DNA of 64,000 nucleotides from an uncultured Anaeromusa sp. (GCF_963668665.1 NZ_OY764902.1:1615501-1679500); one strand, 5' to 3'. Counted from the first letter of the stretch, positions 35,311 to 43,071 are shown. The notes: generated by a model from the sequence alone, not told the origin. A program made the numbers and translations.

Positions 35311-35778
35311 ATGGATGCAAAAATGATTAACCCCTTCGTGGATGCCGTGGCGACGGTCTTGCCGCAGCTTGGCTTTCAATCGGTAGAGCGGGGGCAAATC
35401 CGCCTGGGGGAAGAATTCGTAGAAGGCCGGGGCGTGACGGTATTGATTGGCTTAACGCAAGATGTGCAAGGAAATCTGGCGTATAACTTTACGGAAGAGG
35501 TTGCCAAAGGCATTGCTTCGACTATGATGATGGGGATGCCGGTAACGCAGATGGATGAAATGGCCCAAAGCGCCATTTCCGAATTAGTGAACATGATTAC
35601 CGCCAATGCGGCGACGCATTTTTCTTCGCAAAACTTGCTTGTTGATATTTCCCCGCCGAGCTTGGTCGTGGGGGAGGCCCTTAAGGCGCGGATCAGCAAC
35701 GGGAAGTTTTTGGTTGTCGAAGTGAACGCAGACAGCTATTCCTTTGAACTAAATATTGGCATTGCCAGCAGCAAGTAA
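35311..35778 (+). CDS. cheX: CheX-family CheY-P phosphatase
   Basis: A 155-residue soluble protein. The helix QSAISELVNMITANAATHF carries the E-x2-N phosphatase signature of CheC/CheX, and DISPPSLVVGEAL and VEVNADSYSFELNI are typical of CheX. The ATG 35311 follows GGGGGG. It is the second gene of a two-gene operon with the receiver-CheX fusion and would terminate CheY-type signals in chemotaxis. Confidence 0.88.
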   Translation: MDAKMINPFVDAVATVLPQLGFQSVERGQIRLGEEFVEGRGVTVLIGLTQDVQGNLAYNFTEEVAKGIASTMMMGMPVTQMDEMAQSAISELVNMITANAATHFSSQNLLVDISPPSLVVGEALKARISNGKFLVVEVNADSYSFELNIGIASSK

Positions 35779-35779
35779 A

Positions 35780-35883
35780 AACAGGCTGACAAACGCGAGG
35801 TGAACTGACTCCAATAAGTTAGATTTTTAAGGTCTAACTTTTGGGGGTCAGTTCAAGGGGCGCGTTGTCAGCCTGTTTTTTGT
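35780..35883 (+). terminator. Very long hairpin terminator downstream of cheX
   Basis: A near-perfect hairpin of about 98 bases: AACAGGCTGAC/GTCAGCCTGTT at the base, TGAACTGACTCC/GGGGTCAGTTCA in the middle, AAGTTAGA/TCTAACTT at the top, then six T. Far longer than a normal terminator, so it may derive from a small mobile palindrome. Confidence 0.8.
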
Positions 35884-35927
35884 TTGCCGCCCTTTGGAAA
35901 ATTTTCCTGTACTTGCATTGCCCTTAC

Positions 35928-36725
35928 TCAAATTCTATTTTTTAAGCGGGCGATCTCGGTATTCCAATCTTGCGTGACAGGTCGGCCTTTTTTGTAGCGG
36001 AAATTGCAATAACCATCGCCTGCGGCAATGGTCTTGGTACGTTCCAAGCCGGAACCGATGGCTTTGCTTTTCAGAAAATCGTTAATGCAAACATAAGGGG
36101 CTACAGAGGCGGCGTTCTGGCTGTGAAGGTATTTTACTACGCCGCATTCGCTGTATTCGATTCCAAAGTCAAAGAATTCATCATCTCCTTCGATGAAGCG
36201 GGCTACCCAGTTCGCGCTAAACTCTTTTTTTTGCGAGTCTGTTGTCCATTGACGCCAACGCTGTAGCGAAGCTGGTGAAAACAGTTTGTCACCTTCCGCC
36301 TGTAGTACGGCAGCCTGTTGGCTGGCATAGTCAAAATGGTTGAGATCGTAAATGAGCTTACCTGTTCGTTCTGCAGATAAGTTTTGTACCTGCATGGCCG
36401 GAAGCAGAGAAGCGTACCAGGCGGCAATGGGGATAAATTCAGCGTTGACGTTTTGCTCGCCGCCGACTTCCGGCAGGTCCGGCAGGAGTTTTTGGAAACG
36501 TGCAGTAGCTTCTTGCACGATAGCCTGCGCTCGGTTGCTACCAATTTCCGGCGTCAGCATAGCTTGTGCTCCTTGCAAAACACCTTGGAATTCTCCGAGA
36601 AGTTGGGATTGGCGAGCTTGGTAATAACGGCTGCCGCCAGCGGATGCTATGTTCGGGAACTGCCAACTGCAACAAGGAAGTAAAACCAAGGGAAGAGAGG
36701 CTTGCAGAAAAGCGCGACGCTTCAT
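35928..36725 (-). CDS. Exported L-2-amino-thiazoline-4-carboxylate hydrolase-like protein
   Basis: A 265-residue protein. The N-terminus MKRRAFLQASLPLVLLPC has a twin-arginine-like motif, a hydrophobic stretch and a possible lipobox-type cysteine. The C-terminal domain has DFGIEYSECGVVKYLHSQNA, PYVCINDFLKSKAIG and GDGYCNFRYKKG, resembling the ATC-hydrolase family (L-2-amino-thiazoline-4-carboxylate to cysteine pathway). Many family members have other, unknown functions. The start was moved to ATG 36725, which fits the AAAGGA site. Confidence 0.75.
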   Translation of the reverse strand: MKRRAFLQASLPLVLLPCCSWQFPNIASAGGSRYYQARQSQLLGEFQGVLQGAQAMLTPEIGSNRAQAIVQEATARFQKLLPDLPEVGGEQNVNAEFIPIAAWYASLLPAMQVQNLSAERTGKLIYDLNHFDYASQQAAVLQAEGDKLFSPASLQRWRQWTTDSQKKEFSANWVARFIEGDDEFFDFGIEYSECGVVKYLHSQNAASVAPYVCINDFLKSKAIGSGLERTKTIAAGDGYCNFRYKKGRPVTQDWNTEIARLKNRI

Positions 36726-36903
36726 GGCGGATATCATCCTTTCTTCTGGTTAGATTGACTTAGCTTACTAAATAATTCCAGTTGTATCAACTGAATCCTG
36801 CCCATGAGAAAGAAAAGCAATAAAAAAGGAAAACGAAAGTCATTATGGAATAAAAGTATTTGTTAGATGTAGAAGATATAGAGGATGTATAGGAGCGGTA
36901 GTT

Positions 36904-37269
36904 ATGTGGAAACAAGCATATCAATTTTGCGGCCAGGTTTTTTTTCTTTGGTGTATCTACTGGATTGGTAATCAGGCGGCGGCAGTTTTGCACATGCCTA
37001 TTCCTGGCAACGTCCTGGGCATGGTGCTGTTGTTTTTGCTGTTGGCAGTAGGCGTGGTCAAGGTGGAGCAACTGGAGTTGGCAGGTGGCTTTTTGCTGCG
37101 GCATATTACGTTCTTCTTTATTCCTATTGCCGTGGGCTTGATGAATTGGGCTGGCTTGTTTTATCAGCACGCCGTGGCGCTGACCGTAACCATCGTAGTC
37201 AGTGCGGTGGCGGCGTTTTGGGTTGCTGGTTTCGTATTTCAACAGCTGAAAGGGAGAAATAGAACATGA
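36904..37269 (+). CDS. lrgA: LrgA/CidA-family holin-like membrane protein
   Basis: A 121-residue protein with four hydrophobic segments; MPIPGNVLGMVLLFLLLA and FFIPIAVGLMNW are the family landmarks. It overlaps lrgB by ATGA. LrgAB/CidAB proteins influence murein hydrolase activity and in some bacteria transport small carboxylates such as pyruvate or glycolate. Probably regulated by a LytST-type system (one lies at 22-24.5 kb). Confidence 0.92.
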   Translation: MWKQAYQFCGQVFFLWCIYWIGNQAAAVLHMPIPGNVLGMVLLFLLLAVGVVKVEQLELAGGFLLRHITFFFIPIAVGLMNWAGLFYQHAVALTVTIVVSAVAAFWVAGFVFQQLKGRNRT

Positions 37270-37949
37270 ATGAAATGATGATTATGGTGTTTACGGCATT
37301 GACTGTTGGCGCCTATTTAGTGAGTCGCTGGCTGTTTTTTCGCTATGGACATCCCTTGTTCAATATGGTTTTGTTTGGTACTATCTTGATGATCAGTCTT
37401 TTGGTGCTTTCCGGCACGTCTTACAGCGCCTACGAACCAGCCAAAGAATTTATGACCTTTTTACTGGGACCGGCAACGGTGGCTTTGGCTATTCCTCTGT
37501 ATAAAAACAGAGAGCTTTTGCGGCGTCACGGACTGGCTATTGGTAGCAGTGTAGCAGCGGGGTCGTTAACCTCGATGGTCTTGGTGGTGCTTTTGTCGAA
37601 AGCGGGCGGTTTAAGCCAAGCAGTACTGATTTCGGCGTTGCCTAAATCGGTAACCGCGCCAATCGCTATTGAAATCGCGCAATTGTCCGGCGGCGATCCG
37701 GCACTGGCGGTGGCCTTTGTGGTGGCTACTGGAACTTTTGGCGGCTCGCTGGGGCCGACGCTGCTGCGGTGGTGCGGCATTCGTCTGCCTGAGGCCAGGG
37801 GGCTGGCCTTGGGAACTGTGGCTCATGCGCAAGGGGTCGGCATGGCGCTCTTGGAAGGGGAGGCTTCTGCAGCTATGGCTAGTTCGGCTATGGCAATCGC
37901 CGCCATCTTTACTTCCTTAGCAGCCCCGGTATTGCTTGCGTTATTATAA
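37266..37949 (+). CDS. lrgB: LrgB/CidB-family membrane protein
   Basis: A 227-residue membrane protein with 6-7 hydrophobic segments and SALPKSVTAPIAIEIAQLSGG, GTFGGSLGPTLLR and GTVAHAQGVGMAL, which define LrgB. Start overlaps the lrgA stop. The hydE start lies 14 bases downstream, so all three may be cotranscribed. Confidence 0.94.
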   Translation: MNEMMIMVFTALTVGAYLVSRWLFFRYGHPLFNMVLFGTILMISLLVLSGTSYSAYEPAKEFMTFLLGPATVALAIPLYKNRELLRRHGLAIGSSVAAGSLTSMVLVVLLSKAGGLSQAVLISALPKSVTAPIAIEIAQLSGGDPALAVAFVVATGTFGGSLGPTLLRWCGIRLPEARGLALGTVAHAQGVGMALLEGEASAAMASSAMAIAAIFTSLAAPVLLALL

Positions 37950-37963
37950 GGAGAAAGCGTTTT

Positions 37964-39070
37964 ATGGAAAAATTAATCAACCAAGCGGAAGAAACACAAA
38001 CTTTATCGCAAGAAGAATTGGCGCAGCTGCTGGCGGCTGATGAAGCGGCAGCGGAAAAGCTCTTTGCAGCGGCAGACCGTGTGCGACGCCAACAGGTGGG
38101 CGACGGCGTTCATTTGCGAGGACTGATCGAGTTTTCCAATACTTGCCGGCAAAACTGTCTCTATTGCGGCCTTCGTCGGGATAATCATCAGGTGCAGCGG
38201 TATCGTATGGAACCCGAAGAAATCTACGGATTGGCGGTTAAAGCGGTCGGTTACGGCTATAAAACGGTAGTTCTTCAGTCCGGCGAGGATCCGTATTATA
38301 CCCTGGAGATCATGGAGCCTCTACTGCGTCGGATTAAGGCGTTGGGGCTGGCGATTACCTTGAGCCTTGGCGAAAAATCCCGTGAAGAGTATGCGCGCTA
38401 CCGCGCAGCCGGGGCGGACCGGTACTTGCTGCGCATTGAAACCACCGATCAGGCGCTGTATGAACGGTTGGACCCGGGGATGAGCTTGGCTAATCGCCTG
38501 CGCTGCCTGCAGGATTTGCGCGAGCTGGGCTATGAAGTAGGAACCGGCTGTTTAGTGGGCTTGCCTGGGCAGACGCTGGCTTCTTTGGCGGCGGATATCT
38601 TGTTTTTTCAGAGCCTGGATGCCGACATGGTGGGGATAGGACCCTTCATTCCGAATGCAGATACCCCCTTGGGGCAAGAGACAGGCGGTACCTTCGAGCT
38701 GGCGACACGGGTTATGGCGCTGACGCGTCTACTTTTGCCCAACAGCAATATTCCCGCCACAACCGCGATGGAAACGTTGCACCCTCAAGGGAGAATCCTG
38801 GCGCTGCAGCGCGGAGCCAATGTGGTGATGCCCAATGTCACCGAAGGCGACTATCGCCGTCAGTACGCCTTGTATCCGGGGAAAATCTGTGTGAACGATA
38901 CGCCCGCTCACTGTCGGGGCTGTATCACCGGCAAAATTCAAGCCATCGGCCGCCATGTGGCTACGGATGCAGGGTTTCGTCGCAAAGAGCCTGAGAGGCG
39001 GTTCGCACAGATAGAAAGAACGGGAATTGAACAAGAGTCGCGAGGAGAATCGGAGGGTATGCATGAGTAA
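37964..39070 (+). CDS. hydE: [FeFe]-hydrogenase H-cluster maturase HydE (radical SAM)
   Basis: A 368-residue radical SAM enzyme. CRQNCLYC (Cys61, 65, 68) binds the [4Fe-4S]-SAM cluster, followed by GLRRDN. GEDPYYT and GPFIPNADTPL are typical of HydE, which helps build the dithiolate-bridged diiron site of [FeFe]-hydrogenase. Hydrogenase structural genes and hydF/hydG are not in the window. The final residues (roughly GIEQESRGESEGMHE) are the translation of an inserted TTGAACA repeat and are not expected in the family; the original stop seems to have been lost. Confidence 0.93.
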   Translation: MEKLINQAEETQTLSQEELAQLLAADEAAAEKLFAAADRVRRQQVGDGVHLRGLIEFSNTCRQNCLYCGLRRDNHQVQRYRMEPEEIYGLAVKAVGYGYKTVVLQSGEDPYYTLEIMEPLLRRIKALGLAITLSLGEKSREEYARYRAAGADRYLLRIETTDQALYERLDPGMSLANRLRCLQDLRELGYEVGTGCLVGLPGQTLASLAADILFFQSLDADMVGIGPFIPNADTPLGQETGGTFELATRVMALTRLLLPNSNIPATTAMETLHPQGRILALQRGANVVMPNVTEGDYRRQYALYPGKICVNDTPAHCRGCITGKIQAIGRHVATDAGFRRKEPERRFAQIERTGIEQESRGESEGMHE

Positions 39071-39213
39071 TGCAATAATAATTTTTTATGAATCATTCGA
39101 TCTAACTAGATTTTGTGTTTGCGAGTGAAGCAATCTCCTCGTGTTATTTGAAATTGAAACTGTGTTTCGTTCCCTCCTGCGAACCCTCTCGTGACTCCGA
39201 TTCTCTTGTTCAG
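39026..39213. repeat. MITE-like element with TTGAACAAGAG ends (copy b)
   Basis: Left end ATTGAACAAGAG..GGGTATG (39026-39061) lies inside the hydE reading frame. The right end, complement of CTGAACAAGAGAATCGG (39181-39213), ends 20 bases from the stop of the minus-strand gene at 39233. No gene in 39071-39232. Confidence 0.65.
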
Positions 39214-39232
39214 CCCTATTTGCTATTCTTGT

Positions 39233-39742
39233 TTAATTGTTCGTTTTCAGTCTTTTTAGCACCAATTGCGCCAGCAGCAACCCTGCTAAAGACGTGATAA
39301 ACTGCGGCCAGCTAAGAAGCAATCCCAGCAGGCGCTGCAGCAGCTCCGGCAAAGCCAGCAGGGAAAGCAGGAAAGTAACGCTGCCCCAAAGAAACAGCAT
39401 TTTTCCCAGGGGCGGTACTAAAAGACTAAGTAAAGTGCTTTGGCGCTGCAATATAAGATAGAGGCTGCCAAAGAAAAAGTTTCCCCCAGCCACTACGGGG
39501 ATAAAAATCGGCAGCGGCAATAGCTGCTGCAAATAAGCGATAAGCGGCGCCAGTACAGAAAGAACCGCCAGGCCGCGATAACCGCCGCTGACGGCGCCTA
39601 AGATTAAGCAGGCGTTGACGAGGCTGCCGATGAGCAGCGTCGAAGCTAACGGCGGCAAAGGGAGCAGCAGGCGCAAGGATTGAAAGGTCAGGAGCAGCGC
39701 AGCGATCAGAGCGGTGCGGGTAAGACTACGTGTAGTATTCAT
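39233..39742 (-). CDS. Small integral membrane protein, ECF S-component-like
   Basis: A very hydrophobic 169-residue protein with about five to six membrane segments; starts MNTTRSLTRTALIAALLLTF. The N-terminal RTALIAALL helix and a VAGGNFFFGSLYL stretch resemble substrate-binding S components of ECF transporters, but I cannot assign a substrate. AAAGGGG precedes the ATG. It converges on hydE; such proteins are sometimes found near hydrogenase maturation genes. Confidence 0.7.
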   Translation of the reverse strand: MNTTRSLTRTALIAALLLTFQSLRLLLPLPPLASTLLIGSLVNACLILGAVSGGYRGLAVLSVLAPLIAYLQQLLPLPIFIPVVAGGNFFFGSLYLILQRQSTLLSLLVPPLGKMLFLWGSVTFLLSLLALPELLQRLLGLLLSWPQFITSLAGLLLAQLVLKRLKTNN

Positions 39743-39821
39743 AGAAACCCCTTTCAGCAGGAATATTGTAAACTTATTCGGGGCTGAAACGGTTTACTCC
39801 TGCGGTAAAATGATTTTTCTA

Positions 39822-39850
39822 TTGACGTACTATGTAAAAAGGGATACAAT
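39822..39850 (+). promoter_or_regulatory. Promoter of tRNA-Gln
   Basis: TTGACG (39822-39827), 17-base spacer, TACAAT (39845-39850). Confidence 0.8.
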
Positions 39851-39880
39851 AACATCTGTGGTTTTCGATAGCCACTATAT

Positions 39881-39957
39881 TGGGGAGTAGCCAAGCTGGT
39901 TAAGGCACCTGACTCTGACTCAGGCATCCGAGGGTTCGAATCCTTCCTCCCCAGCCA
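39881..39957 (+). tRNA. tRNA-Gln (CTG anticodon)
   Basis: A 77-base cloverleaf with encoded CCA. Acceptor TGGGGAG/CTCCCCA; anticodon stem CCTGA/TCAGG with loop CTCTGAC, giving anticodon CTG; T arm GGGTTCGAATCC. Followed by a terminator. Confidence 0.93.
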
Positions 39958-39966
39958 TTAGAAAAT

Positions 39967-40003
39967 AAGCGCTTATTGCTAACGCAATAAGCGCTTTTGT
40001 TTT
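39967..40003 (+). terminator. Terminator of tRNA-Gln
   Basis: AGCGCTTATTGC / GCAATAAGCGCT (39968-39979 with 39984-39995) followed by TTTTGTTTT. Confidence 0.85.
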
Positions 40004-40087
40004 ACGCCGTGAAGAACAAAATGAACCTAAGGTAGAAGAAGATGAAAAATGAGAATGAACGAGAAAAGAAGAGATTGAAGAAGAAAG

Positions 40088-40116
40088 TTGCATTTTTATT
40101 TTTGAAGGAGTATAAT
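40088..40116 (+). promoter_or_regulatory. Promoter of tRNA-Lys (CTT)
   Basis: TTGCAT (40088-40093), 17-base spacer, TATAAT (40111-40116). Confidence 0.8.
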
Positions 40117-40158
40117 TAACAGCGTGCTAAAGAACATAATAGCTTTTTAGCAGAAAAT

Positions 40159-40234
<76 letters not shown>

Positions 40235-40242
40235 GTAAATAC

Positions 40243-40273
40243 GCGCCTCTCAGGCTCTGAGGGGCGCTTTTTT
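40243..40273 (+). terminator. Terminator of tRNA-Lys (CTT)
   Basis: GCGCCTCTCAG / CTGAGGGGCGC stem followed by six T. Confidence 0.85.
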
Positions 40274-40302
40274 ATGTTAAACTGTTGCCTTTTCGCAGCC
40301 CA

Positions 40303-40343
40303 CCGCCGAGTCCTCCAATTCTCCTCGCGGCTCCTGTTCAATC
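40303..40343 (-). repeat. Solo end of the TTGAACA repeat family, at the terC stop
   Basis: On the minus strand GGATTGAACAGGAGCCGCGAGGAGAATTGGAGG; the terC stop codon TGA is the TGA of TTGAACA. Confidence 0.55.
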
Positions 40344-41096
40344 CTTTTGTTCTTTTGTCTCCTCCGGCAGGTGCGGCTGATGAAGCTTGACCGGATGACT
40401 CTGTCTGATTTTCAGGTTGAACATTTCGACGAAGACGGAGAAGGCCATGGCGAAATAGATGTATCCTTTAGGAATGTGCATATCAAGACCGTCGCCGATA
40501 AGCACTACGCCGATGAGAAGTAGAAAACTTAAGGCTAGTATTTTGATGGTCGGATGTTGCTCTACAAAAGCGCTGATTTTTCCGGAGAAAATCATCATGA
40601 AAATAACGGCAATGATTACGGCTGCAACCATAACACTCAGTTGTTCCGCCATGCCGAGAGCGGTAATGATGGAATCAAGAGAAAAAACAATATCCAGCAG
40701 CAAGATTTGAATAATCACAGCGCTGAAAGTGGCTTTAGCTTGTACAGAAGAAGGTCCTTCGACACCTTCGAGCTTTTCGTGAATCTCCATCGTGCTTTTC
40801 CAAATCAAAAACAAGCCGCCGGTAATAAGAATCAAATCTCGGCCGGATATTTCGTTGTTTAAAACGGTGAAAAGCGGCAAGGTGAGTCCCATGAGCCAGG
40901 AAAGAGAAAACAGCAGTGCAAGGCGTGTAAGCATTGCTAACGCAAGGCCGACCTGTCTCGCCTTAGCCTGAAGATGCGGCGGCAGTTTGCCTGCTTGAAT
41001 GGATATGAAAACTATATTGTCAATTCCGAGTACGATTTCCAGGGCGCTTAGGGTTATTAAGGCCATCCAGACTTGCGGATTCAGCAACCATTCCAT
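40338..41096 (-). CDS. TerC-family membrane protein
   Basis: A 252-residue protein with about seven membrane segments and the TerC landmarks ALEIVLGIDNIVFIS and LLLDIVFSLDSIITALG, whose acidic residues lie within the membrane. TerC-like proteins are implicated in metal (for example manganese) export at the membrane; the exact cargo here is unknown. The start MEWLLNP follows AAAGGAG; the longer in-frame start lacks support. The C-terminal tail KEQKD ends at the inserted repeat. Confidence 0.9.
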   Translation of the reverse strand: MEWLLNPQVWMALITLSALEIVLGIDNIVFISIQAGKLPPHLQAKARQVGLALAMLTRLALLFSLSWLMGLTLPLFTVLNNEISGRDLILITGGLFLIWKSTMEIHEKLEGVEGPSSVQAKATFSAVIIQILLLDIVFSLDSIITALGMAEQLSVMVAAVIIAVIFMMIFSGKISAFVEQHPTIKILALSFLLLIGVVLIGDGLDMHIPKGYIYFAMAFSVFVEMFNLKIRQSHPVKLHQPHLPEETKEQKD

Positions 41097-41139
41097 GGGG
41101 ATAGCTCCTTTCGGCAATAAGAAGAGGTAATAGAGTCTG

Positions 41140-41457
41140 TTACTTATTGTTTAACCATAGGCTCGCCAAAACGATGGCGCCATAGGTGAACAAGCTGGCG
41201 ATGTTCGCTGGCGCTAGCACCATCGCTGTCTTACTATCGCGTTTGTACGACAAAGCGGCGCAGTATAAACCGGACATATAGCCCAAAATCATAAATAGCG
41301 TTTGGATGCCCGCGATAAGGTGCGTAAACAAGGCGGCAACCAGCAAGCCCCAAAGAAAGCCGGCTATGATTTTGGGAAGCGTGTTTAAGTTTATGATTCT
41401 GTTGGCTATAATGTGTGAGAGCTTGCGAAAGGCGAAGGGAAGAAGCAGAAAGAACAC
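41140..41457 (-). CDS. Small membrane protein of unknown function
   Basis: About 105 residues with three hydrophobic segments (IIAGFLWGLLVAALFTHLI; LFMILGYMSGLYCAAL; LFTYGAIVLASLWL). The GTG at 41457 has no ribosome site. In the same frame an ATT codon at 41485-41487 has AAAGG five bases upstream and would give INLEFTVKFVV at the N-terminus. ATT initiation is rare but used in infC, so I flag it. It lies just upstream of terC on the same strand. No family recognised. Confidence 0.6.
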   Translation of the reverse strand: MFFLLLPFAFRKLSHIIANRIINLNTLPKIIAGFLWGLLVAALFTHLIAGIQTLFMILGYMSGLYCAALSYKRDSKTAMVLAPANIASLFTYGAIVLASLWLNNK

Positions 41458-41548
41458 GACAAATTTTACTGTGAATTCCAGGTTAATCGCCGCCTTTCTA
41501 CCGCTTTGCAGAGTGGTTTCTAAATATACCGGAAGTTACAGTGTTGAT

Positions 41549-41580
41549 AACGAACCGCGAAATACACGAAAGACGCGAAA
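41549..41580. repeat. Short repeat CCGCGAAATACACGAAA..CGCGAAAGG
   Basis: Also present at 27635-27662. It lies just downstream of the HD-GYP gene terminator, on its far side. Confidence 0.5.
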
Positions 41581-41583
41581 GGA

Positions 41584-41621
41584 GTAATAAAGGCCGCTTG
41601 AAACCATGTTCCAAAGCGGCC
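41584..41621 (-). terminator. Terminator of the HD-GYP gene
   Basis: Minus-strand stem GGCCGCTT/AAGCGGCC (41614-41621 with 41592-41599) followed by TTTATTAC, starting 10 bases after the stop codon. Confidence 0.75.
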
Positions 41622-41630
41622 CTGTAGGAT

Positions 41631-42737
41631 TCAAATCCCTTTAAAACTGCGGCTAAGAAAGAGGACTTCTTCTTCCCGCAATACTTTGGTGATTTGCGTA
41701 GTCAGATTTTTAGTCAAATCCATTTCAAAGGGAGTCGGGTAGGGATGACCGTTCGGATCGGCTAACAGGCTGATGGTGGGGCGCATCTGCAGGCGGGGCA
41801 GCACTTTAGTGACAATGCCGAATTCACCGCTATCCAAGCGGACAATGCTGCCGATGGGGTAAATTGCAACGGTGCGCAAAAATGCATCCAAATAATAGGG
41901 GTCTACATAGCGGCCGCTCAGCGTCATGAGAAGCTCATAAGCTTCATGGGGCAAAAAGCCGCGGCGCTGCGGACGATCCGAGATGAGGGCGTCAAACATA
42001 TTGGGAATGGCCGTAAGACGAGCGTATTCGTGAATGTCGTCATTGGCAAGCTTGCGCGGATAGCCGCTGCCGTCAAAATTTTCATGATGCTGATAGGCGA
42101 TGTGTGCGGAAAGAATCGATAATTCGCGTACTTTGCGCAAGGCTTCAAAGCCTTTGGTGGTATGGCTGTGAATAACATCCCATTCGGCAGGGGTAAGCTT
42201 GCCGGGCTTATTTAGTATTTCATCGGGGATCAGCATTTCGCCGATGTCATGGAGGACGGCTCCCATGGCAAGGTCGCGCAGGCGTTCTTCGTTGAATTCC
42301 ATAGTGGCGGCTACTAGAACCGTCATCATAGCCACATTGACAACATGGGCGTATAGATAGTCTTCGTTGGTGCGACAATCAACAAAATGCACCATCATGT
42401 GACGATTGCGGACGATTTCGCTGACAAGGCGATTGATTCTCGGTTTTAAAGGCTCGATTTCAATTTGGCCGTTTTCCTGGAAGGTTTTATATACTTGTTG
42501 GACTTGCTTGACTAAAAGACGTCGATCATCTTCTTCCAGGAGGTCTTCAGGCAGCTCCAAACCGCTATAGAGCATGTTTTTTACATAGATCGACCGCAGC
42601 CCCAGGGTTTTTAAACGGGCGACATACTGGTCGTCTAGCTCGCGGTCAGCGCTAACTAAAAGCACGCCTTCGCTATTGTAAATATTGTGAGCTGTGATCA
42701 TGCCTGGTTGCAGAAGAGAGACGGAAACCCGCAGCAT
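41631..42737 (-). CDS. HD-GYP domain protein, probable c-di-GMP phosphodiesterase
   Basis: A 368-residue soluble protein. The N-terminal region is a DUF3391-like segment (SLLQPGMITAHNIYN). The HD-GYP domain has the metal-binding LHDIGEMLIPDEIL, HTTKGFEALRKV and HHENFDGSGYP, with HD and GYP both intact. C-terminal IYPIGSIVRLDSGEFGIV is the usual HD-GYP tail. Such enzymes cut c-di-GMP to pGpG or GMP. The start MLRVSVSLL has AAAGGTGG 8 bases upstream. It is preceded by the structured RNA at 42826-43036, whose terminator ends 89 bases before the start codon. Confidence 0.92.
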   Translation of the reverse strand: MLRVSVSLLQPGMITAHNIYNSEGVLLVSADRELDDQYVARLKTLGLRSIYVKNMLYSGLELPEDLLEEDDRRLLVKQVQQVYKTFQENGQIEIEPLKPRINRLVSEIVRNRHMMVHFVDCRTNEDYLYAHVVNVAMMTVLVAATMEFNEERLRDLAMGAVLHDIGEMLIPDEILNKPGKLTPAEWDVIHSHTTKGFEALRKVRELSILSAHIAYQHHENFDGSGYPRKLANDDIHEYARLTAIPNMFDALISDRPQRRGFLPHEAYELLMTLSGRYVDPYYLDAFLRTVAIYPIGSIVRLDSGEFGIVTKVLPRLQMRPTISLLADPNGHPYPTPFEMDLTKNLTTQITKVLREEEVLFLSRSFKGI

Positions 42738-42825
42738 TTTGTGTCCACCTTTCACACTGTACATGGAAACTAAATTACATTTTCAACTAATTAGGCGCGA
42801 AGGGACCAAAATCCTGCTTTTGCGC

Positions 42826-43036
42826 AAAAAAGAAAACCCACCGTCTTGCCGTTCGGCAAGGCGGTGGGAAGAGGCTCGCTGGCATGAGACTCACGGACTA
42901 GGCTTGGCATTCCGACTTTTCGGCCCTTGAAGACCCACGGGACAGGTGAACGAGGATTCGACAGAACTGGGATAACGAACACCGATTGACACCACCGGGT
43001 TGACAGGAATTCGATTTGGGGAATGCCAGCGAGTTC
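42826..43036 (-). ncRNA. Structured RNA of about 210 nt with own promoter and terminator (RNA-2; 6S-like layout or leader)
   Basis: On the minus strand the transcript opens GTGAACTCGCTGGCAT; CTCGCTGGCAT pairs perfectly with ATGCCAGCGAG (43023-43033 with 42875-42885) to close the molecule. A competing pair, GGCATTCC/GGAATGCC, uses the same 5' bases. The body is about 130 bases with repeated CTGTC motifs. A strong terminator follows (CCCACCG, TTGCC/GGCAA, CGGTGGG at 42837-42868, then T-rich). Size, closing helix and stand-alone transcription resemble 6S RNA, but I do not recognise the 6S core. It could also be a regulatory leader of the HD-GYP gene. Shares its helix and terminator style with RNA-1. 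Confidence 0.65.
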
Positions 43037-43042
43037 ACTTAT

Positions 43043-43071
43043 AATATACCATGAAACGATAAATATAACAA
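43043..43071 (-). promoter_or_regulatory. Promoter of RNA-2
   Basis: On the minus strand TTGTTA (43066-43071), 17-base spacer, TATATT (43043-43048); predicted start near 43036. Confidence 0.6.

Noticed and set aside
42826..43036. Firm identification of RNA-2 as 6S RNA, RNase P RNA, SRP RNA or tmRNA
   Set aside because: Too short for RNase P or tmRNA, no SRP GGAA/GNAR core, and no confident 6S central motif. Left as an unknown structured RNA.
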